Assembly (NCBI GenBank): GCA_910588235.1
Contig: CAJUOQ010000002.1
Location: forward strand, 1 to 64,000
From: an uncultured Atopostipes sp.
Lineage (GTDB): Bacteria > Bacillota > Bacilli > Lactobacillales > Carnobacteriaceae_A
DNA length: 64,000 nucleotides
Reading direction: 5' to 3'
Both the position numbers and the translations under genes were made by a program. The notes under the pieces were generated by a model that was not told where the DNA came from, ran no database searches, and saw only the letters and a program-made list of their open reading frames with translations. This document shows, in pieces, positions 7,813 to 15,056 of this stretch (position 1 is its first letter; every line of letters starts with the position of its first letter).

Positions 7813-9048
7813 ATGCAACGAGTAGTAATTACAGGTGCTGGTACGGTTTCGCCGATTGGAAATGATGTGTCTACTTTTTGGGACAATATGAAAGCCGGGA
7901 AAGCCGGGATTGGCCCTATTGAAAGTTTTGACCCGTCAGAAACCAATGTCAGCGTCGCTGCAGAAGTAAAAGATTTTAATCCAAAAGATACGATGGGACG
8001 AAAAGAATATTCACGAATGGACCGTTTCTCTCAATTCGGAGTCGCTGCAAGTGTGGAAGCTTTAAATAATAGTGGCTACGACATGGAAGCGAATGCGGAA
8101 CGTGTAGGCGTGATTGTTGGTTCAGGAATTGGTGGATTGCTTGCGATTCAAGATGGCATCGATAAGATGCGCGATAAAGGACCTAAGCGAGTCACCCCCT
8201 TATTTGTCCCGATGACGATTGGAAATATGGGAGCAGGAAATATTTCGATGAAAGTCGGTGCACGAGGAACAAGTTTAGATATTGTGACGGCTTGTGCAAG
8301 TGCAACCAATTCGATCGGAGAAGCCTTCTTGAAGATTAGAAGTGGCGAGCTAGACGCTTGTTTTGCTGGTGGTACAGAAGCAACGATCAATGAAATTGGA
8401 ATTGCTGGCTTTGATGTTTTAACGGCGCTTTCTACGAGTGATGATCCCAAAACAGCTTCACGTCCCTTTGACAAAGACCGCGATGGTTTTGTAATGGGAG
8501 AAGGGGCAGGTATTTTATTCCTAGAATCTTTAGAATCTGCTGAGGCACGTGGAGCAGAAATTTTGGGAGAAGTTGTCGGCTATGGCTCTACGAGTGATGC
8601 TTACCATATGACGGCTCCTCGACCGGATGGAAGTGGCGCAGGCGAAGCGATGAAAAAAGCGTTAGCGATGGCAAACATTCAGCCAGAAGATATTGACTAT
8701 GTCAATGCGCATGGAACCAGTACGCCAACAAACGATTCTGCTGAAACGGAATCGATTAAATATGCTTTGGGCGACCGTGCTTATAAGATTCCTGTCTCCA
8801 GTTCGAAAGGATTTTTTGGCCATTTACTAGGTGCCGCTGGTGGAGTTGAAGCGGTTGCGGTAATGAAAGCTCTACAAGATGGCTTTGTTCCAGCAACACT
8901 TGGACTAGAAACACCCGATGAAGCCTGTGACTTAGACTATGTACAAGGCGAAGGACGTTCGGAAGCAATCACTTATGCGATGTCGAATTCTTTAGGATTT
9001 GGTGGCCATAATGCAATTTTAGTATTTAAACGTTGGAATGGTGAGTAA
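7813..9048 (+). CDS. fabF: Beta-ketoacyl-ACP synthase II
   Basis: Elongating condensing enzyme of 411 residues. Catalytic Cys161 sits in TACASATN, with the two histidines in NAHGTST and FGHLLGAAG. An AAAGGAGG ribosome site lies six bases before the ATG. It ends two bases before accB. Only this elongating synthase is present, with no FabB or FabA, so the route to unsaturated acyl chains must lie elsewhere, for example in the FabZ present here or another isomerase outside the window. Confidence 0.96.
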   Translation: MQRVVITGAGTVSPIGNDVSTFWDNMKAGKAGIGPIESFDPSETNVSVAAEVKDFNPKDTMGRKEYSRMDRFSQFGVAASVEALNNSGYDMEANAERVGVIVGSGIGGLLAIQDGIDKMRDKGPKRVTPLFVPMTIGNMGAGNISMKVGARGTSLDIVTACASATNSIGEAFLKIRSGELDACFAGGTEATINEIGIAGFDVLTALSTSDDPKTASRPFDKDRDGFVMGEGAGILFLESLESAEARGAEILGEVVGYGSTSDAYHMTAPRPDGSGAGEAMKKALAMANIQPEDIDYVNAHGTSTPTNDSAETESIKYALGDRAYKIPVSSSKGFFGHLLGAAGGVEAVAVMKALQDGFVPATLGLETPDEACDLDYVQGEGRSEAITYAMSNSLGFGGHNAILVFKRWNGE

Positions 9049-9050
9049 AT

Positions 9051-9530
9051 ATGGACTATGAAAAATTAATTGATTTGATTGACCATATTGATCAATCAAG
9101 TTTAGCTTATATGGATTATGAAACGGAAGAACAACATATCATTCTTTCAAAAGAAGTTCCGCAGCTAAACGTTAAACAAGATCCTGCTTCATTCGTTGAG
9201 CAGCCACAGTTGGTGAATACCCCGGCCGAAGTACAGGCAGAAGCAGATCCTGTGATGGCCCCGATCGAAGAGGAAGAGGTCCAAGAAGTAGCGGGTAAAG
9301 CTGTCGAATCGCCGATGGTGGGTGTAGTTTACTTGCAGCCTAAACCCGATGAAGATCCTTACGTTAAAGTAGGCGATCGTGTCGAACAAGGGGATGTCAT
9401 TTGTATTGTAGAAGCGATGAAATTAATGAACGAAATTCAAGCCCCACGTTCGGGGATTGTAACGGAAATATTAGTCGAAAACGAAGAAGTCGTTGAATAC
9501 AAGCAACCACTGATTCGTATTGATGAGTAG
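9051..9530 (+). CDS. accB: Biotin carboxyl carrier protein of acetyl-CoA carboxylase
   Basis: Carries biotin between AccC and AccAD. The 159 residues comprise an N-terminal helical part, an acidic Pro/Glu-rich linker around residues 55-85 and a C-terminal biotinyl domain with the biotin lysine Lys124 in EAMKLMNE. It is packed between fabF and fabZ in the fab operon. Confidence 0.95.
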   Translation: MDYEKLIDLIDHIDQSSLAYMDYETEEQHIILSKEVPQLNVKQDPASFVEQPQLVNTPAEVQAEADPVMAPIEEEEVQEVAGKAVESPMVGVVYLQPKPDEDPYVKVGDRVEQGDVICIVEAMKLMNEIQAPRSGIVTEILVENEEVVEYKQPLIRIDE

Positions 9531-9549
9531 ACACTTTAGGAGGAGAAAC

Positions 9550-10011
9550 ATGTCAGAAAGAAAAGAACCAGTAATGACTTCTGAAGAAGTTATGGAAATT
9601 ATTCCGAATCGTTACCCGATGTTTTTTGTAGACCGCGTAGATGAATTAGAGTTAGAAGAACGAATTGTCGCGACAAAGAATGTGACCGCTAGTGAGTCTT
9701 ACTTCCAAGGACATTTCCCAGGAAATCCGATCATGCCAGGCGTTTTACAGATTGAAACCATGGCGCAGGTAGGTTCGATTCCCTTATTAATGAGTCCGAA
9801 TTTTGAAGGGAAAATTGCCTTTTTAGCGGCTGTCGACAAAGTGAAATTTCGTAAGAATGTTGTACCCGGTGATGTTTTAACCGTCACAGTGGATATTGTG
9901 AAGTTAAAATCTGTTATGGGGATTGGTCAAGGAACAATTAGAAATCAGTATGATGAAGTTGTATCGGAAGCGAAGATGACTTTTATTATTAGTGATTTAG
10001 AACAAGTATAG
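9550..10011 (+). CDS. fabZ: 3-hydroxyacyl-ACP dehydratase
   Basis: Removes water from 3-hydroxyacyl-ACP. The hotdog fold carries the signature GHFPGNPIMPGVLQIE with the catalytic histidine and, further on, the active-site glutamate. The start at 9550 follows TTTAGGAGGAGAAAC; an in-frame ATG 30 bases earlier overlaps accB and has no ribosome site. 153 residues. Only one FabZ/FabN-type protein is present in this operon, and whether it also isomerises cannot be told from sequence alone. Confidence 0.95.
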   Translation: MSERKEPVMTSEEVMEIIPNRYPMFFVDRVDELELEERIVATKNVTASESYFQGHFPGNPIMPGVLQIETMAQVGSIPLLMSPNFEGKIAFLAAVDKVKFRKNVVPGDVLTVTVDIVKLKSVMGIGQGTIRNQYDEVVSEAKMTFIISDLEQV

Positions 10012-10018
10012 GTGGGAC

Positions 10019-11410
10019 ATGATGTTTCAAAAAGTATTGGTTGCTAACCGTGGAGAAATTGCTGTGCGCATTATTCGCGCATTAAGAGAATTAAATATTC
10101 TATCGGTCGCTGTCTATAGTGAAGCAGATCGCTATGCTTTACATACCGAATTAGCGGATGAAGCGATTTGTATTGGACCTGCTAAAGGGCTCGATTCTTA
10201 TGCGAATCCAGTCGCTGTGCTGAGCGCCGCGATTGTTTCTGGTGCAGATGCGATTCATCCCGGTTATGGATTTCTGTCCGAACGAAGTGATTTTGCTGCT
10301 TTATGCGAAGAGATGAAGATTAAATTTATTGGACCAAACAGTCAGATTATTCGGGATATGGGAAATAAACAGAATGCCCGAACGACGATGCGTCAAGCAG
10401 GCGTTCCCATTGTTCCTGGTGGAAAAGATCTTGTTAAAAACATTGAAGAAGCGCGTCAAATTGCTGAGGAGATCGGTTTTCCTTTAATGATTAAAGCTGC
10501 TGATGGCGGAGGCGGGAAAGGCATGCGCTTGGCCAGCACCCCTGAAGAATTGGCTCCCATGTTTGAACAAGCTCAAAATGAAACGCAAAGTATTTACGGG
10601 AATCAACATTTATATATTGAACGTACGATTTATCCAGCAAAGCATATCGAAGTGCAAATATTAGCGGATGAACACGGAAATGTTATTCACTTAGGGGAAC
10701 GCGATTGTTCATTACAACGGAACAACCAAAAAGTGATTGAATTTGCCCCTTCGCCGACTCTTTCAGAAACAGCTCGTGAAAAAATCAGCCAAGCCGCGGT
10801 AGATGCCGCAAAAGCTATTGGCTATACGAATGCTGGTACGATTGAGTTTTTAGTGGACGAAGAGGAGCATTTTTACTTTATGGAAATGAATACCCGTCTG
10901 CAAGTCGAACATCCGATTACGGAAATGATTACCGGTGTGGATATTGTTAAAGCTCAAATTGAAATTGCGGCTGGAAAGCCTTTAGAGCTGACACAAGAAG
11001 ATATTCACTTTAATGGGTTTGCTATTGAATGTCGTCTGAATGCAGAAGATCCGCATAACAACTTTCAACCTTCCAGTGGACATATTGAGCGTTTAATCTT
11101 ACCCAACGGTGGGATGGGCTTACGGGTCGAAACGGCCTTATATTCTGATTACACTTTGCCTCCGTTTTATGATTCGATGGCGGCAAAAATTATCACCCAT
11201 CAACCGACAAGAGAAGAAGCGTTTCAATTAATGGAACGTGGTTTATATGAAGTTTCAGTCGCAGGAATAAGTACAAATATTGATTTACTCGAGGCATTAG
11301 TTCGTCATCCGGATGTTCAAGCGGATAATATTCACGCCAAATGGCTAGAAGAGACGTTTATGCCTGAATGGCTGAACGAAACAGCCGTTGAAACAACAGG
11401 AATTGAGTAG
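10019..11410 (+). CDS. accC: Biotin carboxylase subunit of acetyl-CoA carboxylase
   Basis: ATP-grasp enzyme that carboxylates biotin on AccB. It has the N-terminal VLVANRGEIAVRI, a glycine-rich ATP loop KAADGGGGKGMR near residue 160, and MEMNTRLQVEHPITE near residue 290. The 463-residue length is slightly above the usual 450. Two adjacent ATGs (10019 and 10022) could both serve; GGTGGG lies just upstream. Confidence 0.96.
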   Translation: MMFQKVLVANRGEIAVRIIRALRELNILSVAVYSEADRYALHTELADEAICIGPAKGLDSYANPVAVLSAAIVSGADAIHPGYGFLSERSDFAALCEEMKIKFIGPNSQIIRDMGNKQNARTTMRQAGVPIVPGGKDLVKNIEEARQIAEEIGFPLMIKAADGGGGKGMRLASTPEELAPMFEQAQNETQSIYGNQHLYIERTIYPAKHIEVQILADEHGNVIHLGERDCSLQRNNQKVIEFAPSPTLSETAREKISQAAVDAAKAIGYTNAGTIEFLVDEEEHFYFMEMNTRLQVEHPITEMITGVDIVKAQIEIAAGKPLELTQEDIHFNGFAIECRLNAEDPHNNFQPSSGHIERLILPNGGMGLRVETALYSDYTLPPFYDSMAAKIITHQPTREEAFQLMERGLYEVSVAGISTNIDLLEALVRHPDVQADNIHAKWLEETFMPEWLNETAVETTGIE

Positions 11411-11429
11411 ATAGAGGAGAGATTAGAGG

Positions 11430-12299
11430 ATGGCACTATTTCGTCGAAAGAAAAAGTACATTCAAATAAATTCAACAAGAACAGATGAAATAAAAGAACG
11501 GCGTGCGCAAATCCCCGACGGTCTAGCAGAACGTTGTCCCAAATGTAAATCGGTTATTTTCCGAAATTCCATCAGTGAAGACTATCTTTGCCCAAAGTGT
11601 GGCTACCATTTACAATTTCCGGCCAAAGACCGGGTGGAGTGGCTTGCGGATGAAGGAAGTTTTACGGAATGGGACAGTGAGCTGCAAGCACAAGATCCTT
11701 TAGACTTTCCTGGTTACCAAGCAAAAATTGAGCGGAGTCAAAAAATAACAAGTTTAGCCGAAGCTGTGCTGACGGGCGAAGCGGAACTTGAAGGTCTCCC
11801 TTTTGCGATCGGTGTGATGGATAATCGCTTTATTATGGCGAGTATGGGTACCGTCGTAGGCGAAAAATTAACACGCTTATTTGAACGTGCAACGGAAAAA
11901 AGATTACCGGTTGTGTTATTTATCGCATCAGGGGGAGCGCGTATGCAAGAAGGCATTTTATCCTTAATGCAAATGGCTAAAATTACTCAAGCGATTTCGA
12001 AACATAGTCAAGCAGGACTCTTTTACAGCGCGATTCTTACGCACCCCACAACAGGTGGTGTCACCGGTAGTTTCGCAATGCAAGGAGATATCATATTAGC
12101 AGAACCCGATGCGACGGTTGGTTTCGCAGGAAAACGAGTTATTGAACAGACCATTCAAGCGAACTTAGCGGATGACTTTCAAGCGGCTGAAACGGTTTTG
12201 GAATATGGTTTTATCGATAATATTGTGCCGCGAACAGACCAGCATCGTGCTTTACACTTACTATTGTCAATTCATCAATCAGAAAGGCCAGGGGATTAA
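11430..12299 (+). CDS. accD: Acetyl-CoA carboxylase carboxyltransferase beta subunit
   Basis: Zinc-finger subunit of the carboxyltransferase that moves the carboxyl group from biotin to acetyl-CoA. A four-cysteine finger (CPKC, then CPKC 19 residues later) lies near residues 36-58, followed by the crotonase-like core with the oxyanion segment SGGARMQEG. 289 residues. Its stop codon abuts the accA start, so the two subunits are almost certainly coupled. Confidence 0.96.
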   Translation: MALFRRKKKYIQINSTRTDEIKERRAQIPDGLAERCPKCKSVIFRNSISEDYLCPKCGYHLQFPAKDRVEWLADEGSFTEWDSELQAQDPLDFPGYQAKIERSQKITSLAEAVLTGEAELEGLPFAIGVMDNRFIMASMGTVVGEKLTRLFERATEKRLPVVLFIASGGARMQEGILSLMQMAKITQAISKHSQAGLFYSAILTHPTTGGVTGSFAMQGDIILAEPDATVGFAGKRVIEQTIQANLADDFQAAETVLEYGFIDNIVPRTDQHRALHLLLSIHQSERPGD

Positions 12300-13082
12300 A
12301 TGGACGCTTATGATATTGTGAAAAAAGCCCGTGATGTTTATCGACTCTCAACGATCGAAATGATTAATGGGTTATGTACGGGTTTTATTGAAATTCATGG
12401 CGACCAAGCGATGAAGGATGATAAAGCCTTGATCGGTGGGATCGGTTTGATGGATAATCAAGATCCGATAACGATTATTGGGATTCAAAAAGGTTATAAC
12501 ACTGAAGAAAACATTCGACGAAATTTCGGTTCCAGTGGTCCGGCTGGTTATCGCAAAGCTGAACGCTTAATGCAACAAGCAGAAAAATTTAACCGTCCCG
12601 TTTTAACCTTAATTAATACACCAGGTGCTTATGCTGGTCCTGATTCAGAAGAAAATGGGATTGGAGAGGCGATCGCCAGTATGCTGACGACGATGAGTGA
12701 GTTGACGGTCCCTACATTAGCCATTATCCTCGGGGAAGGAGGAAGTGGCGGAGCGATTGCTTTAGCGATGAGTGATCAAGTGTGGATGTTAGAAAATAGT
12801 ATTTATTCGATCTTGTCGCCAGAAGGTTTTGCCTCTATACTATGGAAGGATTCAAGTTTAGCTGCTGACGCCGCCGAAATCATGAAATTAACAGCCCCTG
12901 AGTTAAAAGAACTAGAGGTTGTGGATCGCGTAATTGCAGAAGGCGATGAAGAGGGTACCTATAGTAATGAAGAGCTCGCCCAACAACTTCTCCCTGAAAT
13001 TAAAGCGACGTTTAAAGCTTTACAAAAAGAATCCGCTGAAGAACGAGTGGCTAAACGTTATGCACGCTTTAGAAAGTTTTAA
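12300..13082 (+). CDS. accA: Acetyl-CoA carboxylase carboxyltransferase alpha subunit
   Basis: Partner of AccD, 260 residues, with the typical INTPGAYAGPDSEENG and ILGEGGSGGAIAL segments. The ATG follows directly on the accD stop codon, and the ribosome site AAAGGCCAGGGG lies in accD. It forms the alpha2-beta2 carboxyltransferase with AccD. Confidence 0.96.
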   Translation: MDAYDIVKKARDVYRLSTIEMINGLCTGFIEIHGDQAMKDDKALIGGIGLMDNQDPITIIGIQKGYNTEENIRRNFGSSGPAGYRKAERLMQQAEKFNRPVLTLINTPGAYAGPDSEENGIGEAIASMLTTMSELTVPTLAIILGEGGSGGAIALAMSDQVWMLENSIYSILSPEGFASILWKDSSLAADAAEIMKLTAPELKELEVVDRVIAEGDEEGTYSNEELAQQLLPEIKATFKALQKESAEERVAKRYARFRKF

Positions 13083-13148
13083 AAAGGAGTAGTCTCAGGG
13101 CTTTTTGAGCTTTTCTAAAAGAATACGAAGAAGAAGTGGATGATAAAA

Positions 13149-13505
13149 ATGATTGCAGGGATTGGCATAGATATTGTTGATTTAGACCATATGGCTTCCG
13201 TGTGCCAAAAACAACCACGTATTTTTGAGCGCATTTTAACGGAAAAAGAAATTGAGGTTTATGAAGCACGCAGTGAAAAACGAAAGTTAGAATTTTTAGC
13301 GGGTCGTTTTGCGGCGAAAGAAGCTTTTAGTAAAGCGATGGGGACAGGAATCGGTAAAACGGTTACTTTTCAAAATATCACGATCCTTCCTGACGATAAA
13401 GGGCAGCCAGTGGTTTGTGCGAGCCCATTTGATGGGAATGTTTTTGTATCTATTAGTCATTCTCGAGAAATGGTAGTTGCGCAAATTATTTTAGAAAAAG
13501 AATAA
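13149..13505 (+). CDS. acpS: Holo-ACP synthase
   Basis: Adds the 4'-phosphopantetheine arm to ACP. About 118 residues, with the N-terminal GIGIDIVDLDH (metal-binding Asp) and FLAGRFAAKEAFSKA motifs and the late SISHS. The start at 13149 matches the family N-terminus; an ATG nine bases earlier is also in frame. No terminator is obvious between this gene and the B12 leader promoter, which begins about 40 bases on. Confidence 0.92.
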   Translation: MIAGIGIDIVDLDHMASVCQKQPRIFERILTEKEIEVYEARSEKRKLEFLAGRFAAKEAFSKAMGTGIGKTVTFQNITILPDDKGQPVVCASPFDGNVFVSISHSREMVVAQIILEKE

Positions 13506-13547
13506 CGTTTTCTATCCCTACATTATTTAGGAGAAGTTGAATAGCAC

Positions 13548-13576
13548 TTGCAAAGCATTTTTGAATCATCTAAAAT
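13548..13576 (+). promoter_or_regulatory. Promoter of the B12 uptake operon
   Basis: TTGCAA at 13548-13553, 17-base spacer and TAAAAT at 13571-13576, just ahead of the cobalamin riboswitch. Confidence 0.6.
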
Positions 13577-13596
13577 TATCTGTGATAGATATAATG

Positions 13597-13777
13597 AACC
13601 ATTCAAAGACAACGAAGGGATGGAAGTTTGGTTTGATTCCAACACGGTCCCGCCACTGTAATCATGCAGACGCATGTAGTCAGATCTTTACCTTCGTTCG
13701 CTAATAACGCACATGGACTGTTTCGCGGCAAGACAGTTACATGAAAGAGTCTATGTTTGGCACATAGGCTATTTTTG
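13597..13777 (+). promoter_or_regulatory. Cobalamin riboswitch with terminator
   Basis: The aptamer shows the conserved blocks of the B12 element: TTTGATTCCAACACGG, then CCCGCCACTGTAAT near 13670 and the later AGTCAGA. Flanking GAAGG and CCTTC close the element. An intrinsic terminator follows at 13748-13777 (AGTCTATGT / ACATAGGCT and T run). Bound adenosylcobalamin should end transcription before the DUF4430 lipoprotein and the S component genes. Confidence 0.93.
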
Positions 13778-13863
13778 TCCTTAATGTGCTCCTTTTAGCA
13801 GTGAACGGCAATCTATCGTCGAAGAACAGAGGGTCTGTTCAAAATAAAAGAGGAGAGATCGAA

Positions 13864-14319
13864 ATGGAAAAACAGTTATTGCGTAAGTTATTTTTATTGA
13901 TGTCTACAGGATTCGTCTTATCAGCTTGTGGTACGGAAACAACGGAAGTCCCGGAAGAAACAGAAGAACCAGATGTTGAAGAGTCGGAAGATGCTGCAGA
14001 AGAAGAGGCGTCTGAAGAAGCAGAAACGGCTGCTGACGAGATTACAGCGGACTTTGACATTGTAATTGATGGCGAGTCTGTTGCTGACTTAAGCGAAGAA
14101 ATTACCGTGCCTGAAGGGACTTATTTATTAGATGCCATGGAAGAAACTTATGATCTTGAAGAAGAGGGTGGCTTCATCTCTGCCATTGAAGGTTATGAAC
14201 AAGATGAGGACGAAGGTTTGTACTGGTTATACTACATTAACGATGAAATGCCATCAGTAGGAGCGGCTGATTATGAGTTGGAAGATGGCGACCAAATCGA
14301 GTGGAGTCTTGAGAAATAG
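13864..14319 (+). CDS. DUF4430 (transcobalamin-like) lipoprotein
   Basis: A 151-residue exported lipoprotein with signal peptide and lipobox LSAC at residues 17-20, then a Glu-rich acidic linker (residues 25-55) and a C-terminal DUF4430 domain. The domain resembles the C-terminal part of transcobalamin and intrinsic factor (LLDAMEETY, YWLYYINDE). It lies directly after a cobalamin riboswitch and overlaps the S component gene, so a role in corrinoid capture at the cell surface is likely by context. Start chosen at 13864 after AGAGGAGAGATCGAA. Confidence 0.88.
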   Translation: MEKQLLRKLFLLMSTGFVLSACGTETTEVPEETEEPDVEESEDAAEEEASEEAETAADEITADFDIVIDGESVADLSEEITVPEGTYLLDAMEETYDLEEEGGFISAIEGYEQDEDEGLYWLYYINDEMPSVGAADYELEDGDQIEWSLEK

Positions 14320-14861
14320 TGGGTGAAAGTCCTAAATACTTCACGGTAGAACGCATTGCCTTATTAGCGATTATGACGGCTTTGACTACCGTGGGGCGAT
14401 TAGCTTTTTCACTACCTATTTTACCAAATATCCAACCGATGACTGCTTTATTAATCCTGATTACTTTAAATATTGGGATCATCGATGGCGTCGTCGTGTC
14501 CGTTCTCTCAATGTTATTGACAAATTTATTTTTAGGGATGGGGCCGTGGACGATTTTACAGATGATTTCATTTGCGGTGATTATTTTATTAACAGCGATC
14601 ATGAAACCTTTTTATTCTTTTGGTTCGCTCGGAAATCGCCTACTCTTTTCCTTATGGGCGCTCATTATGGGCTTTGTTTATGGACTGATTGTCTCGTATT
14701 TGTCTTTTCATTTATATGGGATGAGTAACTTTTTAGTGTATTATATAAATGGCTTACCGTTTGATGCCCTACATGGAGTAGGTAATTTTGGTTTCTTTTT
14801 TATCTTAGAACCAATATTGGTTCCCATTATCCGAAAGAAATTTAATGGCTTTTTTAAATAA
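14319..14861 (+). CDS. ECF transporter S component, probably for cobalamin
   Basis: Integral membrane protein of 180 residues with about six hydrophobic helices and the short N-terminal alanine-poor motif of ECF S components. It starts with GTG whose G is the last base of the preceding stop codon (TAGTG), so the two genes are coupled. Placement under a cobalamin riboswitch points to B12 uptake, as for CbrT-type S components. The energising EcfAA'T module is not in the window and must be shared. Confidence 0.88.
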   Translation: MGESPKYFTVERIALLAIMTALTTVGRLAFSLPILPNIQPMTALLILITLNIGIIDGVVVSVLSMLLTNLFLGMGPWTILQMISFAVIILLTAIMKPFYSFGSLGNRLLFSLWALIMGFVYGLIVSYLSFHLYGMSNFLVYYINGLPFDALHGVGNFGFFFILEPILVPIIRKKFNGFFK

Positions 14862-14865
14862 AAAC

Positions 14866-14900
14866 AAAACTCCTTTACACCAAGAAGTAGGGGAGTTTTT
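14866..14900 (+). terminator. Terminator after the B12 uptake genes
   Basis: AAAACTCC and GGAGTTTT arms with a T run, five bases after the S component stop codon. Confidence 0.75.
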
Positions 14901-14934
14901 AATTGGAAGAATTTCTGAATCTGAAATCTTTCCG

Positions 14935-14963
14935 TTGAATGAAGGAGCTCTTTCCTGTATACT
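14935..14963 (+). promoter_or_regulatory. Promoter of the ribonucleotide reductase gene
   Basis: TTGAAT at 14935-14940, 17-base spacer and TATACT at 14958-14963. Two NrdR boxes lie just downstream of the predicted start of transcription. Confidence 0.65.
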
Positions 14964-14977
14964 GATTTCTAAGAATT

Positions 14978-15025
14978 CACAACATATTGTGTATGGAAAG
15001 TGAACAAGTAACTATATGTTGTGAA
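14978..15025 (+). promoter_or_regulatory. Pair of NrdR boxes
   Basis: ACAACATATTGTGT at 14979-14992 and ACTATATGTTGTGA at 15011-15024 both resemble the NrdR box ACACWATATWTWGTGT. Their centres are 32 bp apart, three helical turns, the usual spacing for cooperative NrdR binding. The position downstream of the promoter fits repression when dATP is high. Confidence 0.8.
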
Positions 15026-15056
15026 AATTTGAGAGAAAAAGTAAGGAGCTACTAAC

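Noticed and set aside
13786..13863. N-terminal extension of the DUF4430 protein
   Set aside because: The signal peptide and lipobox begin at 13864 behind AGAGGAGAG; the extension overlaps the end of the riboswitch platform.
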